A stretch of DNA of 64,000 nt from QHXQ01 sp036389395 (GTDB lineage Bacteria > Acidobacteriota > Blastocatellia > Pyrinomonadales > Pyrinomonadaceae). A model generated the notes under the pieces. It saw only the letters and a list, made by a program, of their open reading frames with translations. It had not been told where the DNA came from and did no database searches. The DNA is taken from positions 134,021 through 198,020 of the forward strand of contig DASVPY010000085.1 in assembly GCA_036389395.1 (NCBI GenBank), given 5' to 3'. The translations under genes and the position numbers were made by a program. Shown piece after piece: positions 16,375 through 26,117 of this stretch (its first letter is position 1; each line of letters opens with the position of its first letter).

Positions 16375-16443
16375 GACACAGAGGGCACAGAGGACACAGT
16401 TAAGACTCTGTGTCCTCTGTGCTCCCTCTGTGCCCTCTGTGTT
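16375..16443. repeat. Inverted CACAGAGG-type repeat
   Basis: Left arm 16375-16400 and right arm 16406-16443 carry complementary CACAGAGG and CCTCTGTG units; the right arm has about one unit more. It separates the convergent M48 and SurA-like genes. Confidence 0.84.
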
Positions 16444-16469
16444 AAGACCGGCCACACGCCGCCGCCGGC

Positions 16470-17204
16470 TCACTGACTGACGGGGCTGAGGATGACGATC
16501 TCGGCGCGGGCGCGGGCGTCTTCGAGGAAGGCGTCGGTGTCGGACTCGATCTTGCTCTCGGTCAGCGTCCGCTCGATCTGCGGCGTGGCCTCGGCGAGCG
16601 TCGGCACGATGCGGCCGGGCGTGGCCTTGCGCCAGCGCGGCACGAACACGTCGCGGTAGTAGTCGGCCGTCTCCTCCGGCGTGACGACGACGAAGGAGCG
16701 GAAGCGGAAGTTCAGGTAGTTATCGATCTCGACGCGCTGGCGCACGATCTCGCGCAACTGCTCGTTGGTCAGCCCGACGCGCGCCGCCCGCCGGTAGAAC
16801 TCGGCCTGCGACGGGAAGCGCTTGATCAACTCGGCGAGGGCCGCCGTCACGTCCTCGTCCTTGGGCGCGATGGCCGGGAGTTTCCCCGCCTCCTCGGCGA
16901 TGAGCCGCTGATCGACGAGCAGGTTCAGCGCGCGCTGCAAGTCCTCGGCGCGCGGGCTGTCGAGCGGCGCGTCCGGCTGCAACGCCAACTGCCACAGCAA
17001 GTCCGTGTACGTGATCAACTCCCGCCCGTTCACCGTCGCCACCATGCGATCCACGACTTCCTGCGCGGACGCGCGAAGGCCAGAGGCCAGAGGCAAGAGG
17101 CAAAGGGCAAAAGTTAAAGACAGCAGGCGCGCGGCGACGCGCGTCGCCCCGACCGCGCGCCCGTTCGCCTTCATCTCCACCTTCATCGCCATCAACTTCA
17201 CCAT
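16470..17204 (-). CDS. SurA N-terminal-domain protein without a PPIase domain
   Basis: The 244-residue secreted protein contains the SurA/PpiD-type N-terminal chaperone fold: VDRMVATVNGRELITYTDL, a middle ALNLLVDQRLIAEEAG, and the C-terminal helix TLAEATPQIERTLTESKIE. The parvulin PPIase domains of SurA are missing. It sits 48 bases downstream of bamA in the same direction, so a role as a periplasmic chaperone delivering outer-membrane proteins to BamA is likely. The hydrophobic core of the signal peptide (about residues 28-45) is encoded by an AGAGGCC-type heptamer repeat at 17076-17113. ATG 17204 has AGGA eight bases upstream; internal Met residues 5, 7 and 11 are alternatives. Confidence 0.85.
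   Translation of the reverse strand: MVKLMAMKVEMKANGRAVGATRVAARLLSLTFALCLLPLASGLRASAQEVVDRMVATVNGRELITYTDLLWQLALQPDAPLDSPRAEDLQRALNLLVDQRLIAEEAGKLPAIAPKDEDVTAALAELIKRFPSQAEFYRRAARVGLTNEQLREIVRQRVEIDNYLNFRFRSFVVVTPEETADYYRDVFVPRWRKATPGRIVPTLAEATPQIERTLTESKIESDTDAFLEDARARAEIVILSPVSQ
17076..17113 (-). repeat. Heptamer repeat inside a coding region (unit AGAGGCC)
   Basis: Degenerate 7-nt units (AGAGGCC, AGAGGCA, AGAGGCA, AAGGGCA) lie inside the SurA-like gene. Read on the minus strand they encode alternating Leu/Ala/Pro/Ser codons of the signal peptide. No complementary second arm is evident nearby. Confidence 0.75.
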
Positions 17205-17252
17205 CGCTTCTGTCCTGTCTTTCCCCCTCCGCCTTTCGCCCTGCGCCTTCCG

Positions 17253-20200
17253 TTAGAACGTTTGCCCGAAGCGGAAGTGTATCTGCGTGCGGCTCAGGCG
17301 CAGCGTGGCGGGCGGGCCCGTAAACTGCGGTATCTCGAACGACGGCGGGTTGAGCAGGAAGCCGTAGTCCACGGCGAGCGGCCCGAGGGGCGTGCGGAAG
17401 CGCAGACCGAGGCCGACCGTGTTCGTCCACTGCGCGCGCAGGTTGCGCTCTTCGAGCGTCGCGCCCGCGGGCGTGCTCGAACGCTTGAAGATGTCGCCGA
17501 TGTTGCGGAAGACGTTGCCGCCGTCGTAGAAGGGCACGACCTGGAAGAGCCGCGTTAAGGGCACGCGCGCTTCGAGGTTCACGACCGCCATGGCGTTGCC
17601 GCCGACGGGCACGGTGAACGGGTTCAGGCGTACCTGGTGGCCCTTCAGGTCGCGCAGGATGCTCGGCCGGCAGACCTGCACGCCGTTCTCGAAGTCGGTC
17701 GTGCCGGGGCAGATGACGCGGCGCGGGCCGGCCTCCTCGAAGTCGAAGCCGCGCAGCGTGGTCGAGCCGCCGGAGAAGAAGCGCTCGCTGATCGGCAGCG
17801 AGCGATCCACGTCGCTGATGCCGGGCACGCCGTCGCGGTCGCGCGGGTTGAAGACGTTGGCGAGGCCCAGGGTGATGCCGCCCGCGAAGACCGTGCCCTT
17901 GACGCCGGTCGGCTCGCCGCGGCGCTCGAACAGGCCCGGCGTCTGCACGCGCGTCTTGCCGCCGCCGCCGAGTTGGTAGTAGCGGCGGTAGGTCAACAGC
18001 AGTTTGCCGAACGAGAGGTTGCCGCCGAGTTGGCGCAGCGCGAGCGCGTAGTCGCTGGACAGGTACTCGCCGCGCGTCGGGTCGAACTGGCGGTCGCGCG
18101 TGTCGCGCGTGATGGTCGCGCCGAAGCGCGAGAGCCGGACGGCCTTGTCCGGCCGGAGGATCGGCTCGACCAGCAGGCTGCCCGTGTTGAAGATGCGCAC
18201 GTCCTCGTAGTTGTAGCGGACGAAGAGGATGGTGCGCGCGCGCTGGTTCAGGACGCGCTGCGACTCGATGTTGAAGGTGAAGCGGTTGATCGACGGCTCG
18301 TTGAGGTGCTCGCACTTAGTCTCGTCAATCTCGGTGCAACTGACGGGGATCGGTTTGCCCTTCTCGTCGAGGCGCTGGACGATGCCGAAGCTGCCGCGGT
18401 CAATCGTCGAGCGGAAGAAGCGCGTCACGCTCACGTCGCGCGAATACTGGAGCGACGCGGCGAGCGGCGAGAACTTGGCCTTGCCGTACTGGCGGAAGCG
18501 CGGGTCGAAGAACTCGAAGCGCAGCAGTTGGTGCTGGCGGTTGGCGCGGAAGCGCAACGCGCCCTGCTGCAAGCGCCCGCGCAGGTTCGCGTTCTGCAAC
18601 TCGTAGCCGCCGAGCGGGCCGCCGTCGGTCGAGAAGCCGAAGATGAAATCCTGCCGCCGCGGCTTCAACTCTTCGAGGTCTATGATCACGTCGCGGGTGC
18701 GGAAGCCGGAGGCGTTCTCGCCCGCGGGCTGCGTGCGGATGATGACCTGGCGGAAGGCGTTCGTCTCGTAGAGCACGCGCTCGCTCTCCGCCAGGTCGTC
18801 GGCGCGCAGCACGTCGCCCTCCTTGAGCGGGATGGACTGCCGGATGGCCTCGCGCCTGGTGTGCAGGTGCGCGTCGGGCGTCGTGCCCTCGTTGCCGTTG
18901 ATGATGATGCGGTTGATGAAGACCTTGCCGCCCTCGGTCACGTTGTAGACGAGCCGCACCTGCTCGTCGCCGGCCGCGTTCTTCGGCAACTCGACCACGT
19001 CCACGCGCACGTCGGCGTCGGCGTAGCCGTTGCGCGCGTAGAGGGCGCGCACGCGGTCGGCGTCGGTGCGCGCGAGCGTGCGCGCGTAAGGGGCGTTGAC
19101 GACGATGCAGGCCTCGCCGCGGTCGGCCGCCGCCTTGCACGGCTCGGCGCGCAACTGCTCGGTCGTGTAAATCTGGTTGCCGCGCACGTCCACGCCCGCG
19201 ACGCGCGTGAGCGGCCCCTCGTGGACGGCGAAGGTGATGACGAGGTCTTCGCTGTCGAGCGCGACGCCGCGGCGGACTTCGACCGTGGCGCGGCGGTAGC
19301 CGAGGTCGCGGTAGCGCGCCTGCACGGTGCGCTGATCCTGGGTGAGAATGTCGTTCGAGGTGTAGCCGCGCCCCGCCTTGCCGATGAAGGGCAGGATGCT
19401 GAGTAGCCCGGAAGTCTCGGAGCGCAGATCGTCGGCGAGGTCGTCGTAGGTGAGGCGCGCGGGCCCGCCCGTGTCGGCGTTAATGACGCGGACGTCGGTC
19501 AGGCGGAAGCGCCGCCCTAGCTCGACGTTGTAGGTGATGTTGACCGTGCGCCCGCTGAGTGCTTCGGGGTCGAGCAGCGCGCACGCACCGCCCGCGTCGC
19601 CCAGGTCGCCCAAGCCGTTCTGCAACGCGGGCGCGTCCGCGGGCGTGAGCGGCACGGTGCCGGGCGGCGCAGGCGGCGCGGCCGGAGCGGTCGCCGCGGC
19701 CGCTGGCGCGGTCGCGTTACCCGCGCTCGTGTTGGCGGCCGGTGTCGGCGTGTTACTGGTGACGGGCGCGGGCGTCGAGGTGACGGTCGAGCCGGGCGTG
19801 CCGGGCGCGACGGGCGCGCCCGCGACCGCGCAGTCGGCCGCGACGGCGGCGAAGAAGTAGCCGTCCTCCTGCAAACGGTTGCGGATGCGGCGCGCGCCTT
19901 CGATGATGGCCGACTCGTCGATGCTGCCCTCGCGCCGGACGGGCAGAATCTCGCGCGCCGTCTTGTCGCCGATCTCGTAGCCCTTGATCTCCACGTTCAC
20001 GACGGGGCCGACGCTGCCCTCCAGCGTCACCGTCATCGTGTCGCGCGCCGCGTCGCGCACGACCTGCGGCTCTTTGAACTGCGGCGCGAGGTACTTCTGG
20101 TTGATGAGCACTTGGCGGAGGCGGTTGAGGTCTTCGCCGAGGGCCGAGCGCGTGAAGGGCGCGCCCGGCTGGAGCTTGAGCGCCTGGCGCACGCGCGCCA

Positions 20201-20870
20201 GCAGCGCCGGGTCGAAGCCCGTGATCTTTATGTCGAAGTACTCGACGCGCGCCTGCGGCCCGAGCGTGATGTTGTAGGTGACGTTGGCGCGCATCCCGCT
20301 CGGCTCGACCGCCTGCGCGTAGGTCACGTCGGCCTGGAAGAAGCCGCGGTCGCGCAGGTAGCTCTGAATGAGATCGGCGCTGGCGCGCAGGGCCTGCTCG
20401 GAGACGCGCGCGCCGGGTTGCAGGAGGTTGAGGCGCGCGCGCAGTTCGTCGGTCGAGACGGGGTTGGCGGGCGGCGCGCCCGTCACGTTCAGGAGCACGT
20501 CGCCCACGCGCACCGCCGGGCGCACAACGAAGCGCAGGCGCAGCGCGCCGCCCGCCTCCGCCGCCTCGACGCGCGCGTTCGCCACGCGCCCCGAATCGAA
20601 CAGTGCCTGCAAGGACTCGCGCACGCGCGTCGCGGCGAACGGCGTGTTCGGCGCGACCGTCAGCAGCGCCGCCAACTCGGCCTCCGCGCCCGCGTCGCGC
20701 GGCACGCCTTCGAGCACCAACTCGACGCCCGCCACCGTCCGCCCTTCGTAGCGGCTCAAGTCGGGCACGCCGGCCGCGCGCGCCACGCCCGCGGCGACCA
20801 ACAGCACGACGACGACGATGAAACCCCGATGATGACTCAACGACAGACCACCCGGTAAACGCTTTCTCAA
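17253..20870 (-). CDS. bamA: Outer membrane protein assembly factor BamA
   Basis: The 1205-residue protein has a signal peptide (FIVVVVLLVAAGVARA), a series of POTRA domains from about residue 30 to 750 (recurrent G-x-R-V-E/Y-x-F-D-I strands and RxxLxxxGYFxA helices) and a 16-stranded-type barrel with the usual late RGF(D/E)FEEAGPR region and a terminal Phe (FRFGQTF). It folds and inserts outer-membrane beta-barrels. It is longer than the usual 800 residues. A Pro/Ala/Thr-rich low-complexity insert lies at about 345-410, and two extra cysteines are present in the POTRA region. The order tamB-bamA-surA-like in one direction marks an outer-membrane biogenesis unit. Confidence 0.92.
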   Translation of the reverse strand: MRKRLPGGLSLSHHRGFIVVVVLLVAAGVARAAGVPDLSRYEGRTVAGVELVLEGVPRDAGAEAELAALLTVAPNTPFAATRVRESLQALFDSGRVANARVEAAEAGGALRLRFVVRPAVRVGDVLLNVTGAPPANPVSTDELRARLNLLQPGARVSEQALRASADLIQSYLRDRGFFQADVTYAQAVEPSGMRANVTYNITLGPQARVEYFDIKITGFDPALLARVRQALKLQPGAPFTRSALGEDLNRLRQVLINQKYLAPQFKEPQVVRDAARDTMTVTLEGSVGPVVNVEIKGYEIGDKTAREILPVRREGSIDESAIIEGARRIRNRLQEDGYFFAAVAADCAVAGAPVAPGTPGSTVTSTPAPVTSNTPTPAANTSAGNATAPAAAATAPAAPPAPPGTVPLTPADAPALQNGLGDLGDAGGACALLDPEALSGRTVNITYNVELGRRFRLTDVRVINADTGGPARLTYDDLADDLRSETSGLLSILPFIGKAGRGYTSNDILTQDQRTVQARYRDLGYRRATVEVRRGVALDSEDLVITFAVHEGPLTRVAGVDVRGNQIYTTEQLRAEPCKAAADRGEACIVVNAPYARTLARTDADRVRALYARNGYADADVRVDVVELPKNAAGDEQVRLVYNVTEGGKVFINRIIINGNEGTTPDAHLHTRREAIRQSIPLKEGDVLRADDLAESERVLYETNAFRQVIIRTQPAGENASGFRTRDVIIDLEELKPRRQDFIFGFSTDGGPLGGYELQNANLRGRLQQGALRFRANRQHQLLRFEFFDPRFRQYGKAKFSPLAASLQYSRDVSVTRFFRSTIDRGSFGIVQRLDEKGKPIPVSCTEIDETKCEHLNEPSINRFTFNIESQRVLNQRARTILFVRYNYEDVRIFNTGSLLVEPILRPDKAVRLSRFGATITRDTRDRQFDPTRGEYLSSDYALALRQLGGNLSFGKLLLTYRRYYQLGGGGKTRVQTPGLFERRGEPTGVKGTVFAGGITLGLANVFNPRDRDGVPGISDVDRSLPISERFFSGGSTTLRGFDFEEAGPRRVICPGTTDFENGVQVCRPSILRDLKGHQVRLNPFTVPVGGNAMAVVNLEARVPLTRLFQVVPFYDGGNVFRNIGDIFKRSSTPAGATLEERNLRAQWTNTVGLGLRFRTPLGPLAVDYGFLLNPPSFEIPQFTGPPATLRLSRTQIHFRFGQTF

Positions 20871-20899
20871 ATCCGACCGCGGACGTTCTCTTAATTACT

Positions 20900-20958
20900 G
20901 CCTTCCGCCTTCGCCCCTTCCGGCTTCCGGCTTCTGACTCCTGTCTTCTGACTTCTCT
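20900..20958. repeat. Single-arm heptamer repeat between tamB and bamA
   Basis: Units CTTCCGC, CTTCCGG and CTGACTC/CTGACTT run in one direction without an inverted partner. It is one arm of the CAGAAGC/GAGTCAG family seen elsewhere in paired form. Confidence 0.7.
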
Positions 20959-20959
20959 C

Positions 20960-23900
20960 TCAGAACCGCTTGCGGAATCTGATCTCGAAACTGAAGTTGT
21001 TGTTCTGCGTGCGCAGCGTGTTGACCGCGCCCTGCTGGTACTGCGCGACGAACGAGAGCCGGTCGGAGACGCGGTATTCGAGCGCGACCACCTGGTTCTG
21101 CTCGGTCGTCACGTTGGTCGAGTAGGTCAGCGACAGGTTGCGGTTGATCTGCCGCCCGACGGTCAGGCGCGCCGTCGGGCTAGCGCCGCCGCGCCCCGCG
21201 ATCAGCGGGTCGATCTCGAAGCGGTTCAGGCCGAACAGCTTGTCGGTCGCGCGCTGCACCGGCGCGTTGATGATCGCGTCGGTCAGCAGGCTCGTCGCCG
21301 TGCCCAGGCCCGTCTGCGCCAGCGTGGACGTGCCCGTGTCGCCGCCCGACAGGCTGCCCGTCGTGATGAGCGCGACCACGTCCGCCTGCGGCAGCGCCGG
21401 CTCGGAGCGCACGGAGGCCGAGGGCGACGAGAGCGGCCCCGTCAGGTTCACGATCACCTGGTAGCCTTTGATCTCCGACTCGGCCTGGATGTTTAAGAGC
21501 GGGTCGGCGTCGCGCTGCGGCGGCAGGTCTATGAAGGCGCGCGTCAGTTCGTAGCGGTCGTTGCGGAAGCTGAGCGTGCCGCGCGTGGCCGTGATGCGGC
21601 CGCCGATGACGGGGTCGTCCGCCGTGCCGCGAATCTGCAACGCGACCGAGCCGACCATGTCGGCGATGTTGTTGCGCACGACGAGCGCGTCGCGGCCCTC
21701 GACCGACAGGTCGAGCAGCGTCACGCCGGCGAAGCCCGCGCCGCCGCCTTCGGTGATGGTCGTCTCGGGCCGGCGGTTGATCAGGTCGGCCAGCTCGATG
21801 TCCTGCGTGTACTCGGCGCGGCGCAAATTCACCGTGCCGCGCAGGAGTTGCCGTTGCAGGTCGCCTTGCAGGATCAGATCGGCGTCGGCGGTCGAGCGGA
21901 AGTCTTGGGGGAACGGGACGGTGATCTGATCGCCGTGCAGGGAGAGGCGGAACTGCGCGAGCGAGAAGCCGGCGAGCGCCGCGCCGCCCGTCACGCTGAG
22001 CGTGCCGCCGCCGAGCCGGCCCGTCAGCGAGTCGATCTGCGCGCGGTCGGCCGTGAACCTGACCTCGCCGTTGATCTGCGAGACGGTCAGCCGCTCGTCC
22101 TCGACGAGCACGGAGAAGGTCGCGCCGTTGACCGCGGCCGTGCCCGTGATCTGCGGCTGCGCGAACGAGCCGCCGACGCGCACGCCGACGCGCGCCGCGC
22201 CCGCCAAAAAGACGTTGCGCGACAGGCTGTTCAGGACGCGCAGGTTCAGGTCGCCGTCCACGGTGAAATTCTGGCGACCGCCCGCGGCCAGCGCGGCCGT
22301 GCCGCCGAAGGTGACGTTCGTGCCGGGGCCGACGAACTGCGTGCGGTCGAACGTGACCTCGTTGGGCGTGAAGGTGACGACGAGCGGATCGACCGCGGAC
22401 AACTGCACGTCCTGCACCTGCACGGTCAACTGCGTGAAGCGCGCCGTGCCGCGCAGCGCGTCGGCCGTGAAGCCCTCGTCGCCGTAGAGGTTGCCCTCGG
22501 CGTGCAGCGTGCCCGTGGCCCGCCCCGTCACGCGCACGTCCGCGTTCGGCACGAGCGTGGCGAAGAGTTGCGTCAGGTCAACGTTCGTCAGCGTCGTGTC
22601 TATGATCGTCGGCAACTCTTCCTTGCTGAGATCGACGCTCGCCGTGATGACCTGCGGCTGACCGAGGATGCCGGTGGTGAGTTGCAGGTTGAACCGCTGC
22701 CCCTCGGTGCGCCCGGTGATGGCGAGCGTGCCGGCCCGTTGGCCGTTGACGGTCACGTCGCGCCCCGTGCCGTCAAGGTTGACCTGGAAGCTGCGCGGGT
22801 CGCTGTAGTCGCCCGTGGCCGTGGCCTTGAAGTCGGCCGTGCCGGCGAGGTTCGCCGCCCTCAGCCCGGCGAGGTCGGTCAGCAGATCGAGCGGCACGTT
22901 TTGGCCTTGCGCGCGCAGGTCGAAACGCTTGCTCTCAAGATCGACGTTGCCGCTGGCGTTGAGCGCGCCGCCGCGGAAGCGCGCGTTGAGGGTTTCGAGG
23001 TTGACGGTCTGGCCGGCGAAGGTCGCGCGCACGGCGATCTCGTCGAACGGCTCGTTGCGGATGACGCCGGGGCCGGCGCGCAATTCGGCCGTGCCGTTCA
23101 AAGCGCCGGGGATGCCGGTGACGTGGACTTTGCCGAAGGCGGGGCCGGCGGCGCTGATGGCCTGCGCGTTGGCGGCGAGCACGTTGCCGGCCGTGTCATC
23201 GTCGGGCTGCGCCGAACCGAACGAGGGCAGCGCGCCGATGAGGTTGCCGATGTCCACGCGGTCGAGCGTGGCGTCGAGCGTGATGTTGTTCTCGCCCGCG
23301 CGCGGGACGTTTAAGGCGAACTGGAGGCTGCCGCCGTCGGGCTGCGCGAGCCGCCCGTCGGGGATGTTGATGGCGTTGGCGTCGGTCTGAATGGTCGCGG
23401 TCAGCGCGCCGAGGTCGCGCCCGTTGACGCGCAGCGAGCCGACCGCCGTGCGCCCGTTTATGATCGGGTCTTCGAGCCGGCCGCGCACAGTGCCGTCGAA
23501 GGTGAGTTGGCCCGCCAGCGCGACGCCGTAATCGCCCAGCCGTTCTTCGAGGCCGGGGATGAGACCCGTCGCGACGACGACGCGTTGCAGTTCGCCCGCG
23601 TCCGCCGAGTTGACGCGCACCTGCAAGTCCGAGTCGCCGCCGAACGAGAAGCGGCCCGTGGCGGTCAACTGCGACGCGCCGGCCTGCAAGTCCGCGCGGC
23701 TGATCTGGAACGTGCCGCGGTCGGCCGTCAGCGCGAGCGTGCCGGTGACGGGCGTGCGCCCGCTGTCTTCGTTGCCCGCCTCGCCCGTCAACTGCGCGTT
23801 GAGCGTGCCGCTCGCCAGTTGCGCGTTCGTGCCCGGAAAGGTGAGCGCGGCCGTGCCGGTCGTCGCGCCCGTGACGGGCACGGCGCGGCCCGTGAGCAGC

Positions 23901-25948
23901 GCGAGCAGACCGCCGATGTCGAGGTTCTCGAAGTCGGCGTTGACGCGCGAAGGCCCGCGCGCCGTGTTGATGGTGGCGTTGCCGCGCGCGTGCCCGCCGA
24001 GCGCGTCCGCCGAGAAGTTGCGCAACTGGACTTCGTTGTTCGTGGCGACGACGGCGGCGCGGGCCGCGCCGAGTTGGAAGTCGCCGAGCAGGCCGCCGCC
24101 CAGGCTCAAGTCCATGCTGGCGCGGTAGCGGCCCGACGGCTCGACGGTGAAGACGGGGCGCGCGAGCCGCACGTTGTCGGCGCGACCTTTGACCTGCCCC
24201 TGCGCGAAGGCGACCGTGCCCGCGTTGATGTCGCCGGTCGAGCCTTCGACGCGCCCGCCGTCGTGGATGGCGAGCCGCACGCCCGCGATGTTGATGCTGC
24301 CGACCTGCGCGCCCGCGATCTGCCCGCCGCCGACGCGCACGCCGTTCACGGTCACGTTCGTCACGCCGCCGCGCCCCGCGGCCGTGATCCCTGTGGCGGT
24401 CACGCCGTTCACGCGCGTGTCCTGGGCCGTGATCGTGCCGGCGGTGACGGAGGCGGCCGAGCCGTTGAAGTTGTCGGCGTCTGCGCCGCTGAAGCGCAGG
24501 TCGCGCGCCTGCGCGCCGTTGATGCGCACGCCCGAAGCCGTGACGGCGGTGGCCGAGGCGCTCGACGCCGAGCCGCTCAACTGGCCGTCGCGTGATTCGG
24601 CGACGGCGTCGGCGAGCATCAGGCCGGCGATGGTGTTCGCGCCGCTGCGCGCGGCGGCGGCGCGCAACTCGCCGACGAAGCGGAAGTCCGTGCCCGACCC
24701 CATCACGCCGCCGCGCACTTGCAGGAGGTTGAGGTTGAAGCTGCCGGCCGTCAGCAGTTCGGCCACGGCGCGGCCCTGCGCGTTGTACTGCTCCGCGCCG
24801 TCGCCGTCCGCCGTCACGTTGACCTGCAAGCCCTTCAGGCGCACGTCGCCCGCGGCCAGCGCGTCCGACTTCACGTCGCCCTCGACGCGGTAGCGCGTGC
24901 CCTCGCCCTTGATCGTGCCGACGAACTCGCCCGCGCCGCGCAGGGGCGTCGGCGTCTTGAAGATGTCGGAGACCTGCGTGAGATCGACCGTGGAGCGGAC
25001 TTGCAGTTGGTAGCGGCCGGCACGCCAGTCGTCGAGCGTGCCTTGCAGGCGCGACTCGGCGACGGGCGAGCGCAGCGTCAGATCGCTGATCTCGGCGCGC
25101 GTCTGGTTGACGCGGGCGTGCGCCTCCACGTCAATCGGCTCGACCGTGTTGCCGTCCAAGGCGAAGGTCGAACCCGACATGGCGAGGGCGACCTTGTTCA
25201 TCCGGCTCTCGGCGGGCGCTGCCGGGTCGTCCGGCTCGACCGTGAGCCGCAGGTTGCGCGCCTCGCCCGCGAGCGTGTGGTGCGTCACCTCGCCCGTCTG
25301 GTCGTCGGTCGAGCGGCGGCGCACCTCGTAGTGGACGCGCGCGTTCTGGACGGTGACGCGCGCGGTCGAGTAGGAGAACAGGATGCGCTCGTTCTCGCGC
25401 GGCGGCGGCAGGTGCAGGTGCGAGAAGTTCGAGCGCCCGTCTTCGTCGAACGCGACCCACAGCTCCGCGCCGTTGATGTCCAACGCTTCGAGGTTGACGT
25501 TGCGGCTGAACTTTAAGGCGTAGAGGTCTTCGACGCGGACGGTGGCGATGAGCGTGTCCACGCGCCCGAGTTGCGCGCCGGTCTGGGCGTCGTAGAGGTC
25601 GAGGCCTTTGATCTCGGCGGTGCGCGGGCCGAGTTTGGTGTGGAACTCGCGTATCTGCGCGCGGATGCCGTAGCGCGCGAGCGTGCCGACGATCTGATCC
25701 GCGATGAGCGCGTCCACGCGCCCCGTGCGGTACATGAAGACACCGAGGAGGACTAAGACCAGCGCGCCGACCGCGGCGACCAGCGCGACCAACAGCGCGT
25801 TGCGCCGCGTGATGTAGCGCCGCCGCGCCCGCGCCGGCCGCGGCGGCGGCGCGGGCGCGCCCGCGTCCGCCGCGTCGCCCACAGGCCCGCCCGCGTCCGG
25901 CCCTTGCGCGCCCCCCGCGCCCGACTCGTCCCTGTCGTCAACAGCCAT
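20960..25948 (-). CDS. tamB: TamB-like translocation/assembly module protein
   Basis: The 1662-residue protein has a Pro/Arg-rich cytoplasmic N-terminus, one membrane anchor at about 50-72, a very long periplasmic beta-rich repeat region (AsmA/TamB-like beta-taco, numerous G-T/A-V-x-G strands) and the C-terminal TamB (DUF490) domain that ends in Phe (FEIRFRKRF). TamB-family proteins bridge the two membranes and carry phospholipids outward, or assist barrel assembly with a BamA-type partner. Its position directly upstream of bamA in the same direction supports such a pairing here. A 25-residue Pro/Ala/Arg-rich segment precedes the anchor. Confidence 0.9.
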   Translation of the reverse strand: MAVDDRDESGAGGAQGPDAGGPVGDAADAGAPAPPPRPARARRRYITRRNALLVALVAAVGALVLVLLGVFMYRTGRVDALIADQIVGTLARYGIRAQIREFHTKLGPRTAEIKGLDLYDAQTGAQLGRVDTLIATVRVEDLYALKFSRNVNLEALDINGAELWVAFDEDGRSNFSHLHLPPPRENERILFSYSTARVTVQNARVHYEVRRRSTDDQTGEVTHHTLAGEARNLRLTVEPDDPAAPAESRMNKVALAMSGSTFALDGNTVEPIDVEAHARVNQTRAEISDLTLRSPVAESRLQGTLDDWRAGRYQLQVRSTVDLTQVSDIFKTPTPLRGAGEFVGTIKGEGTRYRVEGDVKSDALAAGDVRLKGLQVNVTADGDGAEQYNAQGRAVAELLTAGSFNLNLLQVRGGVMGSGTDFRFVGELRAAAARSGANTIAGLMLADAVAESRDGQLSGSASSASATAVTASGVRINGAQARDLRFSGADADNFNGSAASVTAGTITAQDTRVNGVTATGITAAGRGGVTNVTVNGVRVGGGQIAGAQVGSINIAGVRLAIHDGGRVEGSTGDINAGTVAFAQGQVKGRADNVRLARPVFTVEPSGRYRASMDLSLGGGLLGDFQLGAARAAVVATNNEVQLRNFSADALGGHARGNATINTARGPSRVNADFENLDIGGLLALLTGRAVPVTGATTGTAALTFPGTNAQLASGTLNAQLTGEAGNEDSGRTPVTGTLALTADRGTFQISRADLQAGASQLTATGRFSFGGDSDLQVRVNSADAGELQRVVVATGLIPGLEERLGDYGVALAGQLTFDGTVRGRLEDPIINGRTAVGSLRVNGRDLGALTATIQTDANAINIPDGRLAQPDGGSLQFALNVPRAGENNITLDATLDRVDIGNLIGALPSFGSAQPDDDTAGNVLAANAQAISAAGPAFGKVHVTGIPGALNGTAELRAGPGVIRNEPFDEIAVRATFAGQTVNLETLNARFRGGALNASGNVDLESKRFDLRAQGQNVPLDLLTDLAGLRAANLAGTADFKATATGDYSDPRSFQVNLDGTGRDVTVNGQRAGTLAITGRTEGQRFNLQLTTGILGQPQVITASVDLSKEELPTIIDTTLTNVDLTQLFATLVPNADVRVTGRATGTLHAEGNLYGDEGFTADALRGTARFTQLTVQVQDVQLSAVDPLVVTFTPNEVTFDRTQFVGPGTNVTFGGTAALAAGGRQNFTVDGDLNLRVLNSLSRNVFLAGAARVGVRVGGSFAQPQITGTAAVNGATFSVLVEDERLTVSQINGEVRFTADRAQIDSLTGRLGGGTLSVTGGAALAGFSLAQFRLSLHGDQITVPFPQDFRSTADADLILQGDLQRQLLRGTVNLRRAEYTQDIELADLINRRPETTITEGGGAGFAGVTLLDLSVEGRDALVVRNNIADMVGSVALQIRGTADDPVIGGRITATRGTLSFRNDRYELTRAFIDLPPQRDADPLLNIQAESEIKGYQVIVNLTGPLSSPSASVRSEPALPQADVVALITTGSLSGGDTGTSTLAQTGLGTATSLLTDAIINAPVQRATDKLFGLNRFEIDPLIAGRGGASPTARLTVGRQINRNLSLTYSTNVTTEQNQVVALEYRVSDRLSFVAQYQQGAVNTLRTQNNNFSFEIRFRKRF

Positions 25949-25955
25949 GGTAAAG

Positions 25956-26117
25956 CAGTGGTCGGTGGTCAGTGGTCAGTGGTCAGTGAAGCGTCCAGGG
26001 TCTAAAGTCCAATGCCTGAAGTCTAATGTCCAACGCGCGGCCGAGCTTGGACGTTGGCCTTTAGACCTCGGCCTTGCTCTGACCACTGGCCACTGATCAC
26101 TGACCACTGACCACTGG
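25956..26117. repeat. Nested inverted heptamer repeats (GTGGTCA outside, GTCTAAA/GTCCAAT inside)
   Basis: The outer arms, 25956-25988 and 26079-26117, carry GTGGTCA units and their complement. Between them is a second inverted pair of different units (GTCCAGG, GTCTAAA, GTCCAAT on the left at about 25992-26032; CTTGGAC, GTTGGCC, TTTAGAC on the right at about 26045-26069). The outer right arm runs into the riboflavin gene and supplies its last codons and TGA stop. Confidence 0.85.
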
